Of a DNA stretch of 64,000 nucleotides, positions 11,817 through 24,172 are shown piece by piece. Numbering within the stretch: position 1 is the stretch's first letter; each line of letters begins with the position of its first letter. The notes beneath the pieces were generated by a model, which saw only the letters and a program-made list of their open reading frames with translations, made no database searches and was not told where the DNA came from. The position numbers and the translations under genes are program-made. Origin of the DNA: Begonia masoniana (lineage: Eukaryota; Streptophyta; Magnoliopsida; Cucurbitales; Begoniaceae); the NCBI GenBank assembly GCA_022432975.1, contig CM039509.1:13183860-13247859 (forward strand). Direction: 5' to 3'.

Positions 11817-12304
11817 TGTAACACCCGGTTCTATCGAACCAGCTCTTTTATTATTAATGGTATACACTTTATTAGTCAATAATTTAAGTAGGGTTATTGA
11901 ATGATTAGACTAGACAAGGGCATTAGAGTAAATTACATTTTTAAAAGTGGATAACGTATTTAAGGAAAGAGGGATTGGGTTTAATGCACTGTAGCCGCCA
12001 CCATTTCATACCTTTCTCTTCGGGTTTTCAGCTCAAGCAGCCGAGCTCTCTAGGCGATTTTCCTCGCCCGATTCTCCTTCGACTTAGGTAAGTTTTCCTC
12101 ATTTCTCTTATGATATAGTGGTTAAATACCTGAAGGAGTACAATGTGAGGATTTTGAGGATGCTGAGATTGAGCGTAGATTCGGGTTTTAGTGATAAAGG
12201 GGGGATGCTCGGGTAGTAGAGTTTCTAACTGGATTCCTCGAACCACTGTTTGATTCTTGGTGAGGTTTAATGAAGTTTTGATTTATATTCTGTTATGAAC
12301 TTAG

Positions 12305-12354
12305 GTGAGCAGATTTTCGAAGTAGCTAGCGACCAGACAATTTCCAGAAGCCAG
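12305..12354 (+). other. Putative 50-nt leader mini-exon in C's LTR
   Basis: Preceded by AACTTAG and followed by CCAG then GTAAGT. The second intron would end at 12842 (TGATGTAG). The same arrangement recurs in LTRs I, E, K, H and G with exons of 41-57 nt. The sequence is poorly conserved between families while the splice signals persist, which fits a non-coding leader exon. No RNA evidence is available here. Confidence 0.5.
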
Positions 12355-13220
12355 GTAAGTAAAGTATGCATGTGTCTTCGGGCCTACATCACAAAACAGT
12401 AGGGTTATGTAACTTGTTAATGATTTTGTATGTCAAGCATCATGCTTTTTTTAAAGATTACGAAAATGAATTTCCATGTAAGGATGGTAAGGCATGAACT
12501 GAATGTGACAGACAAACTATTAAGGGAACTAATCCACTCATTAACTTATGAAGAGATTTATAACATTGGGAGGATTGATCCCACTCCCAAGGGAACAGAG
12601 GGATCAAATCAGCTATTAAGGGAAGTCATCCGCCCCTTAATCGAGTAGAGGATGTATAACATTGAGAAAATTGCTCCACTTCCCAAGGAAACCGAGGGAT
12701 CAGATCAGCTTATGAATGAACGTGAATGCAACTGAGATGAGAAAATAGAAATTGCATGTTTAGGAATTTATATTTCAGCATTTCATTTCATTAATGCTTT
12801 ACTTACTTAGCATTAGGCTAATAGATGAGTTTTGTGATGTAGGTGTTGAGGATACCGCAGGTGAATTCTCTGAGTTGGTTGAGGACTAGGCAGGTTGGAG
12901 GGGTGCAATCAGGCATTGATCTGGCATCTAATGGGGCGGTTTAACTGGTGTCAGTGGTTGTGAAGGTTTAGTGGACAATGATTTCAATTTGAGTATGTTA
13001 AACTTTCTGATGATAGAAATTGCTTTGATGTTTTCAAAAAGTACTTTGAGACTTTTCTGATAATAGTATTCCGTTGGTTTATAACACTGGTTTATATTGG
13101 ACTTGAGTAATGCAATGATTGAATTGTTTTTGAATGGTTGTGGTGAAATAAGTAAATTCTTTTCTGTTACTTAGAGTTGTGCTTGCATGGCAAGAATAGT
13201 TGAAGATGTCGCTCTGTTTT

Positions 13221-14880
13221 ACTATCGGAAGATGTCAGATGTCTTCAGAAAAGCCATCGGATGATGTAGGTTTAATTCTATCGGAAGATGTCTTCAGAAA
13301 AGCCATCGGATGATGTAGGTTTAATTCTATCGGAAGATGTCTTCAGAAAAGCCATCGGATGATGTAGGTTTAATTCTATCGGAAGATGTCTTCAGAAAAG
13401 CCATCGGATGATGTAGGTTTAATTCTATCGGAAGATGTCTTCAGAAAAGCCATCGGATGATGTAGGTTTAATTCTATCGGAAGATGTCTTCAGAAAAGCC
13501 ATCGGATGATGTAGGTTTAATTCTATCGGAAGATGTCTTCAGAAAAGCCATCGGATGATGTAGGTTTAATTCTATCGGAAGATGTCTTCAGAAAAGCCAT
13601 CGGATGATGTAGGTTTAATTCTATCGGAAGATGTCTTCAGAAAAGCCATCGGATGATGTAGGTTTAATTCTATCGGAAGATGTCTTCAGAAAAGCCATCG
13701 GATGATGTAGGTTTAATTCTATCGGAAGATGTCTTCAGAAAAGCCATCGGATGATGTAGGTTTAATTCTATCGGAAGATGTCTTCAGAAAAGCCATCGGA
13801 TGATGTAGGTTTAATTCTATCGGAAGATGTCTTCAGAAAAGCCATCGGATGATGTAGGTTTAATTCTATCGGAAGATGTCTTCAGAAAAGCCATCGGATG
13901 ATGTAGGTTTAATTCTATCGGAAGATGTCTTCAGAAAAGCCATCGGATGATGTAGGTTTAATTCTATCGGAAGATGTCTTCAGAAAAGCCATCGGATGAT
14001 GTAGGTTTAATTCTATCGGAAGATGTCTTCAGAAAAGCCATCGGATGATGTAGGTTTAATTCTATCGGAAGATGTCTTCAGAAAAGCCATCGGATGATGT
14101 AGGTTTAATTCTATCGGAAGATGTCTTCAGAAAAGCCATCGGATGATGTAGGTTTAATTCTATCGGAAGATGTCTTCAGAAAAGCCATCGGATGATGTAG
14201 GTTTAATTCTATCGGAAGATGTCTTCAGAAAAGCCATCGGATGATGTAGGTTTAATTCTATCGGAAGATGTCTTCAGAAAAGCCATCGGATGATGTAGGT
14301 TTAATTCTATCGGAAGATGTCTTCAGAAAAGCCATCGGATGATGTAGGTTTAATTCTATCGGAAGATGTCTTCAGAAAAGCCATCGGATGATGTAGGTTT
14401 AATTCTATCGGAAGATGTCTTCAGAAAAGCCATCGGATGATGTAGGTTTAATTCTATCGGAAGATGTCTTCAGAAAAGCCATCGGATGATGTAGGTTTAA
14501 TTCTATCGGAAGATGTCTTCAGAAAAGCCATCGGATGATGTAGGTTTAATTCTATCGGAAGATGTCTTCAGAAAAGCCATCGGATGATGTAGGTTTAATT
14601 CTATCGGAAGATGTCTTCAGAAAAGCCATCGGATGATGTAGGTTTAATTCTATCGGAAGATGTCTTCAGAAAAGCCATCGGATGATGTAGGTTTAAATCT
14701 ATCGGAAGATGTCTTCAGAAAAGCCATCGGATGATGCAGAAAAGCCATCGGATGATGTAGGTTTAATTCTATCGGAAGATGTCTTCAGAAAATCCATTGG
14801 ATGATGTAGGTTTAATTCTATCGGAAAATGTCTTCAGAAAAGCCATCGGATGATGTAGGTTTAATTCTATCGGAAGATGT
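13221..14880 (+). repeat. 49-bp tandem array, 34 copies, in C's 5' LTR
   Basis: CATCGG recurs at exactly 49-bp spacing from 13255 to 14725, then at 14746 (a 21-bp short unit), 14795 and 14844. Units are almost identical; only the last few carry changes. Each unit contains CATCGGATGATG (CATC/GATG arms) and GAAGATGTCTTC (GAAGA/TCTTC arms). There are no variable spacers. The 3' LTR has three units (21587-21748). Confidence 0.97.
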
Positions 14881-15377
14881 AGATTTTGCACTACCGGTAT
14901 GAGTGAGTATTATGCTTTGTCGTTTTGCGATCGGTTGATGTTGGGTAATTGATTTATCCGGCTGACGTCATCGGTAGATGCTGTCCACCGAGAGATGTCT
15001 TTTGTTTCCAACTCTTCTGGTCCACGTCATCGGCAGAAGCCTTCTATTTGCTGTTTCTGCTTCTTCCATTGACTTTATCCATCGGCAGATGCGTTTGACT
15101 TCTGCGACTTCTCAAGTATTTCACGATTTAAACTTTTATTTCTTTTTAGCCATTTATCTCTTACGTTTCAAACAATGTTCATAGTTTTGTTTAACTCTAT
15201 TGTTGTTCAAAAGATTTCCGCTGCAAGTTTTAAATGTTTTGAGATTTTAGCTTATGTCAAATGTTGAATGTTGAGCAAAGTTTTAAAAATAATAATAATA
15301 ATACAGTTGAGATTTCTTAGTCATGTACGAACTTTTGTGTAACGAACCGGGTTCAGATAACTCAGGGCGTTACAGTA

Positions 15378-15390
15378 TGGTATCAGAGAC
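15378..15390 (+). promoter_or_regulatory. Primer-binding site of element C
   Basis: TGGTATCAGAGAC, four bases after the LTR end; one extra base distinguishes it from the canonical TGGTATCAGAGC. Confidence 0.8.
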
Positions 15391-15528
15391 ATTCAGTTAA
15401 ACCGTTCAAAAGATTACTCATCAGTGTCAATCGTTGCATGGAAGTACTCCAACAACTGTAAGTGTTTATCTTAACCTTAGCTATTAGATATTTAAGAGTG
15501 TAATTAACCTTGTACAGGAATATAGCAA

Positions 15529-16956
15529 ATGTCTAGACGACCAGGAAGACCAAGGTTACCAAGAGAGATACCAAGTTCGAAGCGGGAGGAGGACTCTAGT
15601 GTAATTAGGCAGCTGACAGAATTGATGCGTCAGCAGACTGATATAGTGCGTCAACAGTCTGACCAATTAGGAGTTCTGTTGAGCCGGGAGACACAAGGAA
15701 GTGCCAACTCGGGTTCTAGTAGTGAACATTCTGGAGATAGATTCCGGAGACTAAGACCACCCACGTTTGATGGACAGACATCTGATCCAGTTATTGCTGA
15801 AGGATGGCTTAGAAAGATTGAGAGTATGTTTAGGTGTGCCAACATAGGAGAAGGAGACAAGGTCACATTGGCAACATTTCATTTAGCTAGTGAAACTCAA
15901 CTCTGGTGGGAAACAATAGAGACAACTACAGATGTTTTAGTGATGCCTTGGTTACAATTCAATGACCTTTTCTATGGGAAGTATTTTAACAGCACTGTCC
16001 AGACCGTGAAGAAGTTGGAGTTTCTGAACTTGAAGCAGACAGGGTCTGTGGCTGATTACAGTAGGCAATTCGAGTCCCTGTCCAGGTTTGCTGGACATTT
16101 TGCTCATAAGGACGAAGATAAGGTGTTCAAATTTGTGCATGGACTGAAGCCGGAGATTTACCGAGGAGTCAAATTCTGTGGCATTAAAGGCTTGACATTT
16201 AGTGAGGTTGTGTCCACTGCTCTGGAAGTGGAGGAAGCTGAAAAGAAGTGTGCTGGACCAAAGGAGGTTCCACAAAAGTTTATCCAGCCACACCATCAGA
16301 GGGGAATGAAGAGGCCTATTGAGGGCCAGAGTGGCCAAGGATTTGGAAAGAAGGTACCGAATACCCAGAAGTTCCCTCAGTGCCCGAAATGTTCGAAGAA
16401 TCACTCGGGGGAGTGTAGATTTGGAACGGGTAAGTGCTTCAACTGTGAAGAGGTTGGACACTTGTACAAGGATTGTCCAAAGCCCCGGGTCATTCGATGT
16501 TTCCATTGCAACAAGGTTGGCCATGTCAACAGAGACTGCCCAGCTTTGAAGGGTGGCCCTGTCAAGATTAAGGCAAGAATATTCTCCATGATGGAGTCAA
16601 GTGATGAGGACCAGCCTGCTGTAGTGTCAGGTACAATACTGATTAACTCTATACCTGCTTTTACTTTAATAGATTCGGGTGCAACACATTCTTTTATAGC
16701 CTCTGCATTTGCTGATAAGTTAGATGTACGGTTTACTTCTTTTGAACATGTGTTCAAAGTTGTCTTACCCTCTGTTGTATTAGTAGGAAACATGAATTTG
16801 CCTGCCGATCTCATTGTTATGGACATAATGGGATTTGATGTAATCCTAGGAATGGATTGGTTATTTAAACATTATGCCACAATAGATTGTAGGACTGGAG
16901 TTGTTAGTTTTCAACCCCCTGGTGGTTTAAACCATACCTTCCGATCGTTGTATTAG
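15529..16956 (+). pseudogene. Element C gag and start of protease
   Basis: 475 codons from an ATG 150 bases after the primer site. There is an N-terminal coiled-coil-like Q/R-rich segment (about 25-55), the RLRPPTFDG motif (about 73), and a retrotransposon gag capsid domain with W-rich and Y-F-R motifs (about 85-215). Two CCHC zinc knuckles follow at about 303-316 and 324-337, preceded by a C-x2-C-x4-H-x3-C-like element, and then the retropepsin active site DSGATHSF at about 382. Capsid protein packages the RNA; protease cuts the polyprotein. A 173-bp tandem duplication changes frame near the end and creates the terminal stop. Confidence 0.93.
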
Positions 16957-17119
16957 TAGGAAACATGAATTTGCCTGCCGATCTCATTGTTATGGACATA
17001 ATGGGATTTGATGTAATCCTAGGAATGGATTGGTTATTTAAACATTATGCCACAATAGATTGTAGGACTGGAGTTGTTAGTTTTCAACCCCATGGTGGTT
17101 TAAACCATACCTTCCGAGC
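16774..17119 (+). repeat. 173-bp tandem duplication in protease
   Basis: 16774-16946 is repeated at 16947-17119 with only a couple of changes. The length is not a multiple of three, so the duplication shifts the frame and duplicates the C-terminal protease block containing ILGMDWL. Confidence 0.95.
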
Positions 17120-18956
17120 TCTGAAGAAGAGTAAGGAAATGACTGTGGTGACCTCTGTCAATTATAGACCCTCCTCGTGCAGAGAATATTTGTGCTTTTT
17201 GGCCAGTGTCTTAGACACACAACTAGTAGAAAAAGCGAGCCCCGAAAATATTTTAGTTGTCCAAGATTTTCCGGTAGTATTTCTAGATGACCTTCCTGGC
17301 TTGCCACCAGATAGGGAAATTGAATTTGTTGTGGATGTTTACCCAGGCACTGAGCCTGTATCTAAGAATCCATATAGATTAGCACCAACAGAACTTAAGG
17401 AATTGAAGAAGCAGTTAGAGGATTTATTGGAGAAAGGGTTCATACGCCCTAGCTTTTCACCGTGGGGTGCACCTGTCCTTTTTGTCAAAAAGAAAGATGG
17501 ATCAATGCGTATGTGCATTGATTATAGAGAATTGAATAAGTTAACAGTCAAGAACAAGTACCCTTTACCGAGGATTGATGACTTATTTGACCAGCTTAAG
17601 GGTGCAAGAGTTTTCTCTAAGATTGACCTTAGATCCGGTTATTTCTAGCTGAAGGTTAAATCTGAAGATATCCCAAAGACTGTCTTTCGCACAAGGTATG
17701 GACATTATGAGTTTTTGGTTATGTCTTTTGGTTTGACAAATGCACCAACAGCCTTCATGGATCTTATGAATAGGGTGTTTCACGAGTATTTGGACAAGTT
17801 TGTCATTGTATTCATTGATGACATTCTAATCTATTCTAGAACTAAGGATGAGCATGCAAGGCATTTGAGTTTGGTGTTAGGGTTACTAAGGCAGCACCAA
17901 CTGTATGCTAAGTTTTCCAAGTGTAAGTTTTGGTTGGACAGAGTTCACTTTCTTGGTCACGTGATTTCTAGAGATGGAATATCTGTCGATCCAGCCAAGG
18001 TTCAAGCAGTCAAGGAGTGGCGCCAACCAAGGAATGCTACTGATATTCAAAGTTTCCTTGGATTAGCAGGATATTATAGAAATTTTATTGAAGGATTTTC
18101 AAAGATTACAACACCCCTTACTAGGTTAACAAGGAAAAATGTGAAGTATATGTGGACTGAAGAATGTGAACGTAGCTTTCAGACCTTGAAGCAGAAACTG
18201 ACCAATGCTCCAATCTTAACCCTTCTAGTTGAAGATGGTAAATTTAGTATTTATTGTGATGCTTCCAAAATTGGACTAGGTTGTGTGTTGATGCAAGATG
18301 GAAAGGTTATAGCTTATGCTTCTAGGCAGTTAAAATTACTTAAAAAGAATTACCCTACACATGACTTAGAATTAGCTGTTGTGGTCTTCGCATTAAAGAT
18401 TTGGAGGCACTATCTGTATGGACAAACTTGTGAGATATTTTCGGATCATAAAAGTCTGAAATACATTTTCACGCAAAAGGAACTGAATATGAGGCAACGT
18501 AGGTGGTTAGAGTTTGTCAAAGATTATGATTTTGAGATTAAGTACCACCCTGGCAAGGCGAATGTAGTGGCTGATGCTTTGAGTAGAGTGACTCCTTCGG
18601 TTTCTACATTGACTTTAGACATACCGATAGCTTTAGAGACAGAATTCCAAAGATTCAACCTGGAAGCTGTGTCTAGTATGACAGCCATGCTTTCGACCAT
18701 ATCTTTGAAGCCTACTATTTTGGAGAGAATAAAGGAAGTTCAAATGAATGACACTGAATGCAATAGGTATAAGTTGTGCATGGATTCTACTGACAAGTCG
18801 AATTTCAACTGCTCAGTTGATGGAATTCTCAAGTTTCGAAATAGATGGTTTGTTCCGGCTGATACTGAACTTAGAAAGGGAATCCTATCTGAGGCACATT
18901 CTTCTAGACTCTCTGTTCATCCCGGAGGTACGAAAATGTACAGAGATCTCAAGTAA
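16965..18956 (+). pseudogene. Element C reverse transcriptase and RNase H
   Basis: Same frame throughout, interrupted by TAG at 17646-17648 and ending at TAA 18954-18956. It starts in the duplicated protease end. The reverse transcriptase fingers/palm carry [18 protein letters not shown], and the catalytic motif is FIDD at about 17808, with the tether after it. RNase H follows, with the YCDAS motif near 18255 and THDLELA near 18360. These copy the RNA into DNA and degrade the template. The first stop lies at a position where relatives have Gln, consistent with a C-to-T change in a CAG codon. Confidence 0.93.
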
Positions 18957-20147
18957 CATTATTGGTGGCCAGGTATGAAAAGAAGTGTGGTGGAGTATGT
19001 GGAGTCCTGTCTGATCTGCCAGCAAGTCAAAGCTGAACATCAGAGGCCTGCTGGAACATTGCAACCCTTACCAGTTCCTGAATGGAAATGGGAACAAATA
19101 ACCATGGATTTTGTTATAGGATTACCTAGAACAGCAAAGGGTCACGATGCAATTTAGGTAATAGTTGATCGTTTAACCAAATCTGCTCACTTTCTGCCAC
19201 TGAAAATAACATACTCGATGGATCAACTGGCTGAGTTGTATGTGCACGAAGTTGTTAGACTGCATGGAGTTCCAAGCATTATAGTTTCAGACCGAGACTC
19301 TAGATTTACATCTAAGTTTTGGAAAAGTTTGCACAAGGCTATGAGAACACAGCTTAGTTTTAGCACAGCTTTCCACCCTCAAACAGATGGACAATCCGAA
19401 AGAACCATTCAAACATTAGAGGATATGCTCCGTGCATGTGTCTTAGACTTTCAAGGTTCATGGAGCAAATACTTGTCCTTGATTGAATTTTCTTATAACA
19501 ACAGTTTTCAGGCAACAATAGGCATGGCGCCATACGAGGCATTGTATGGATGAAAGTGCAGATCTCCATTGTATTGAGATGAAGTTGGAGAAGCACAATT
19601 GATTGGTCCTGACATCGTACAGCAAACAGTGGAGAAAATTGCTCTTATCCGACAAAGAATCTTGACAGCTCAAAGCCGGCAGAAAAGCTATGCAGACAAA
19701 AGGCAAAGAGAACTGGAATTTAAAGTAGGTAATGAAGTTTTCCTTAAGGTGTCACCTTTCAAAGGAGTGGTGAGATTTGGAAAGAGAGGAAAGTTGAACC
19801 CCAGATTTATTGGACCATTCACTATTCTGAAGAGAGTTGGGAGAGCAGCCTATCAGTTGCAGCTACCGGCGTCTATGAATGGGATACACAATGTGTTCCA
19901 TGTTTTTATGTTGAAGAAATGCATAAGGAATCCATATCAAATCGTGGAACAACAAGACCTTGAGATTCATCCTACCCTTGCCTACGAAGAGAAACCAGTA
20001 AAGATCTTAGATTATGCGGTGAAAGTATTGCGCAACAAAGAGGTTCCACTAGTGAAAGTCTTGTGGCACAACCAGAATATTGAGGAAACAACTTGGGAAC
20101 GCCAGCAAGACATGATGAACCAACATCCAGAGTTATTCAGGTACTGA
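18957..20147 (+). pseudogene. Element C integrase with chromodomain-like tail
   Basis: The frame continues from reverse transcriptase but is broken by stops at 19155-19157, 19551-19553 and 19575-19577. The HHCC zinc-binding end spans about 18900-19030. The DDE core follows: first D in MDFVIGLP (about 19105), second in SDRDSRF (about 19290), E in GQSERTIQ (about 19395). The C-terminal part has a GKLNPRFIGPF block and ends with an LVKVLW...EETTWER chromodomain-like segment (about 20045-20110). Integrase inserts the DNA copy, and the tail is thought to steer chromovirus insertion to chromatin. It is not functional as read. Confidence 0.92.
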
Positions 20148-20169
20148 ATTTTGAGGACAAAATTCTTTT

Positions 20170-20182
20170 AAGGAGGGTAGAT
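20170..20182 (+). promoter_or_regulatory. Polypurine tract of element C
   Basis: AAGGAGGGTAG lies just before the TG of the 3' LTR and 22 bases after the last codon; it primes plus-strand synthesis. Confidence 0.8.
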
Positions 20183-22071
20183 TGTAACACCCGGTTCTAT
20201 CGAACCAGCTCTTTTATTATTAATGGTATACACTTTATTAGTCAATAATTTAAGTAGGGTTATTGAATGATTAGACTAGACAAGGACATTAGAGTAAATT
20301 ATATTTTTAAAAGTGGATAACGTATTTAAGGAAAGAGGGATTGGGTTTAATGCACTGTAGCTGCCACCATTTCATACCTTTCTCTTCGGGTTTTCAGCTC
20401 AAGCAGCCGAGCTCTCTAGGCGATTTTCCTCGCCCGATTCTCCTTCGACTTAGGTAAGTTTTCCTCATTTCTCTTATGATATAGTGGTTAAATACCTGAA
20501 GGAGTACAATGTGAGGATTTTGAGGATGTTGAGATTGAGCGTAGATTCGGGTTTTAGTGATAAAGGGGGGATGCTCGGGTAGTAGAGTTTCTAACTGGAT
20601 TCCTCGAACCACTGTTTGATTCTTGGTGAGGTTTAGTGAAGTTTTGATTTATATTCTGTTATGAACTTAGGTGAGCAGATTTTCGAAGTAGCTAGCGACC
20701 AGACAATTTCCAGAAGCCAGGTAAGTAAAGTATGCATGTGCCTTCGGGCCTACATCACAAAACAGTAGGGTTATGTAACTTGTGAATGATTTTGTATGTC
20801 ATGCATTATGTTTTTTTTAAAGATTACGAAAATGAATTTCCATGTAAGGATAGTAAGGCATGAAATGAATGTGACAAACAAACTATTAAGGGAACTAATC
20901 CACCCCTTAACTTATGAAGGGATTTATAACATTGGGAGGATTGATCCCACTCCCAAGGGAACAGAGGGATCAGATCAGCTATTAAGGGAATTCATCCGCC
21001 CCTTAATCGAGTAGAGGATGTATAACATTGGGAAAATTGCTCCACTTTCCAAGGGAACCGAGGGATCATATCAGCTTATGAATGAACGTGAATGCAACTG
21101 AGATGAGAAAGTAGAAATTGCATGTTTAGGAATTTATGTTTCAGCATTTCATTTTATTACTGCTTTACTTACTTAGCATTAGGCTAATAGATGAGTTTTC
21201 TGATGTAGGTGTTGAGGATACCGCAGGTGAATTCTCTGAGTTGGTTGAGGACTAGGCAGGTTGGAGGGGTGCAATCAGGCATTGATCTGGCATCTAATGG
21301 GGCGGTTTAACTGGTGTCAGTGGTTGTGAAGGTTTAGTGGACAATGATTTCAATTTGAGTATGTTAAACTTTCTTATGATAGAAATTGCTTTGATGTTTT
21401 CAAAAAGTACTTTGAGACTTTTCTGATAATAGTATTCCGTTGGTTTATAACACTGGATTATACTGGACTTGAGTAATGCAATGATTTGAATTGTTTTTGA
21501 ATGGTTGTGGTGAAATAAGTAAATTCTTTTCTGTACTTAGAGTTGTGCTTGCATGGCAAGAAATAGTTGAAATGTCGCTCTATTTTCTATCGGAAGATGT
21601 CTTCAGAAAAGCCATCGGATGATGTAAGTTTAATTCTATCGAAAGATGTCTTCAGAAAAGCCATCGGATGATGTAGGTTTAATTCTATCGGAAGATGTCT
21701 TCAGAAAAGCCATCGGATGATGTAGGTTTAATTCTATCGGAAGATGTAGATTTTGCACTACCGGTATGAGTGAGTATTATGCTTTGTCGTTTTGCGATCG
21801 GTTGATGTTGGGTAATTGATTTATCCGGCTGACGTCATCGGTAGATGTTGTCCACCGAGAGATGTCTTTTGTTTCCAACTCTTCTGGTCCACGTCATCGG
21901 CAGAAGCCTTCTATTTGCTGTTTCTGCTTCTTCCGTTGACTTTATCCATTGGCAGATGCGTTTGACTTCTGCGACTTCCCAAGTATTTCATGATTTAAAC
22001 CTCTATTTCTTTTTAGCCGTTTATCTCTTACATTTCAAACAATGTTCATAGTTTTGTTTAACTCTATTGTT
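20183..22071 (+). mobile_element. Element C, 3' LTR, truncated
   Basis: Collinear with the 5' LTR from TGTAACACCCGG up to CTCTATTGTT, then diverges. About 180 bp at the 3' end, including the terminal GTTACA and the target duplication, are missing. It has only three 49-bp units. Element B sequence follows directly. Confidence 0.9.
21587..21748 (+). repeat. 49-bp array, three copies, in C's 3' LTR
   Basis: CATCGG at 21613, 21662 and 21711, in the same context as the 34-copy array in the 5' LTR. Confidence 0.95.
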
Positions 22072-24160
22072 TAGGATGTCTAGTCGTTTAGAGTCCTAGG
22101 ATGTTTGTTTCCTTTATTGTGTTTGTTATGTCTAAAGCATGAATTTGTTTCTTGTTTTCAAGTATGACCTAAATTGTTGAAGCATGATTCAATGTTTGTT
22201 TTCTCTTGTTGTTTTGTTTAGAATTTCTAGGTTGTATAAAATTGTTTAGTTTTCAAAGTCTTGTTTGTTTTCCTTGATTGCATTTTGCTTTTAGCTTGAT
22301 AGTTCTATCATGTGGATCATCATGTTATCTTGCTTAGTTCTTTAGGTTGTTAGCATTGATTGCATGATAAATCTGTTTAGCCTTTTTAGGTTGTTTAGTT
22401 TGATTTTCTGCGTAGTTTTCTAAGTTGCTTTTGTTTTGTTTCTAGCATTTGTTTCTTTTCTACTTTATAGCACTTGTTTAGGTTAATTGCTAAATTGCTA
22501 TGCTAATTTGAATTCACTCTTGATTACTTGATTAGGAATGATTTAGCTAATCTTTTGATCTTAATGTTTTAAAATTGTGCACGGCCTTAAGCAATTTATA
22601 GTTGTGTTTGTTGTTTGAGTTTTGTTAAATGTTTAGAACTTTTAGTATATATTTTGTGTGATAATTGAGCTTAGTTGTTTGCTGTTTTTGTTAGTTCTTT
22701 GATGTGTTTCCTTTTGCTATTTTGGCAATTCGTTTAGGACTTCTAAAATTGCTTTAACTTGCTGTTATGCTTGCGAAAATTGAATGCATCCCTGATTAGG
22801 AATGACCAACTAATCTTGAGATTTATTTTAGAGAAATTATGCATAATCAAAGCAATTTGTTTTGTTAATTTTCTATTTGCTATTTTTATCTTGCTAAGCA
22901 TCTAAAATATTGTTCAAAATGTTTTAGCCTTGCTTTAACTTGTGTTTTAGATCTTTTTAATAATATTGATGCTTAGATTTGAATTCTAGAATGAAAAGCA
23001 TGAAATATGTTGCTTGTTATAGTGGATTTAGAAAAGAAAATTTTATTTTCCTAACCATGCCTTAAATTCTGCTTTAGTGCCTCATTGGTTGCATCATATT
23101 GTTAAGCGTTTCGTATTTAAGTTGTGTTTGCTTGTTTTTGTTTATGTCTTGAATTTGGAGTCTAACTTTAGAGTCTAGTGCTTGGTCAATTAGTTTAATT
23201 ATTGTTGGCCAATGTAAAGATAAAATCAAAATATATGCATATTGTTTTATCTTTTGAGGATTGTTTAAGTTTCCTACTCCTTAATGAGCATTGGCAATGG
23301 ATAAGCCAAGGAGTTGGATGAATTTTCGGCAACGAGTTATGTACCTATGAAACCTTGCTTGAATTTCTTTTTGAATTAGTTGAATAGTAGGTTGATTGGA
23401 TGAATTGCATATTTGAGATCAAATCTTTCTTGTAAGTTCTTGCTATAATTTGGATATCATGTTTAATATCCCTTGTCTAAGCTTGATTTAAATTTGTTGA
23501 AAAGAACTAGGAGAAAGAAATTTGTGATCCAAAATTGTTGTTGCCCCTTGTTTAGAAAGAATCCTAACTCTCATTGCTATTTGAATGAACTAGTTCTTGA
23601 GTTTTGGATTAAATTTGAATTGCATGATAATCTTGATTTAATTCTTATTGTTCTAGATCTATCTAAGTGGAATGAAACCAAGTATTGTTTTCTTGATTTT
23701 TAAATGATAAATCCTAGCTCATTTGCTTAGTGGAAAATTCATCTCTTTGAGTTTTGGATTTAAGTTGAACTTATGCTAAGCTTGGTTTTAAGCTCTTATT
23801 CTTTTAGGTGGATTTAAATTGATTGAAGTCAAGTGTTTTTTCTTTGAAAAGGATGATTATCATTTGGTTTAATATTTTCTCGTTGGTTTAGCATGAGAAA
23901 TGAAATTGTTCAATTATGCTCGCATCAAACTTGCTTTTATCTTGAATGCTTGCATTCACAATTGTTAAAATGAACAATTCAAATTTTTGAAATTTAATGA
24001 ACCATTATAGATGGTTAAGAGTTTTTCAACTTTATGACAACTATGTTTTTGTGCCTACTATGGATTGCTTGCTTAAGCATTTTTAATAAAAATTTTATCC
24101 TAAGTGTTGTAGCATCCTCCGTGATTTCCAACTATTAGATTTGATGTCAAATCCTCAAGA
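22072..24160 (+). mobile_element. Element B interior, right part, non-coding
   Basis: T-rich, with many TTGTTTAG-like words and no frame of interest; short open stretches such as 23473-23703 have no recognisable domain. I see no gene here. Confidence 0.7.
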
Positions 24161-24172
24161 ACCGGGAGGAGA
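24161..24172 (+). promoter_or_regulatory. Polypurine tract of element B
   Basis: ACCGGGAGGAGA immediately precedes the TG of the right LTR. Confidence 0.75.

Larger units (their letters stand above)
11817..15374 (+). mobile_element. Element C, 5' LTR (3558 bp)
   Basis: Begins TGTAACACCCGG and ends CAGGGCGTTACA. It contains splice-like signals: a donor after 12087, an acceptor before 12305, a mini-exon 12305-12354, a donor at 12355, and an acceptor ending at 12842. The 49-bp array at 13221-14880 accounts for nearly half its length. The related CATCGG motif continues, dispersed, to about 15090. Confidence 0.92.
11817..22071 (+). mobile_element. Element C, Ty3/gypsy chromovirus-like, nested in B
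   Basis: Complete in layout except for the end of its 3' LTR: 5' LTR 11817-15374, primer site, gag-pol 15529-20147, polypurine tract and 3' LTR from 20183. Domain order is gag, protease, reverse transcriptase, RNase H, integrase, then a C-terminal chromodomain-like tail. This order defines Ty3/gypsy and suggests a Tekay/Del-type chromovirus (clade is inference). The LTRs look only about 1-2% diverged by eye outside the array, so insertion was fairly recent, yet the polyprotein already has several stops. Confidence 0.92.

Noticed and set aside
13221..14880. Possible CRISPR-like array
   Set aside because: The 49-bp units are contiguous and identical with no variable spacers, and they lie inside a plant LTR; this is an ordinary tandem repeat.
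15952..16524. 190-codon minus-strand frame
   Set aside because: It is the shadow of element C gag on the opposite strand.
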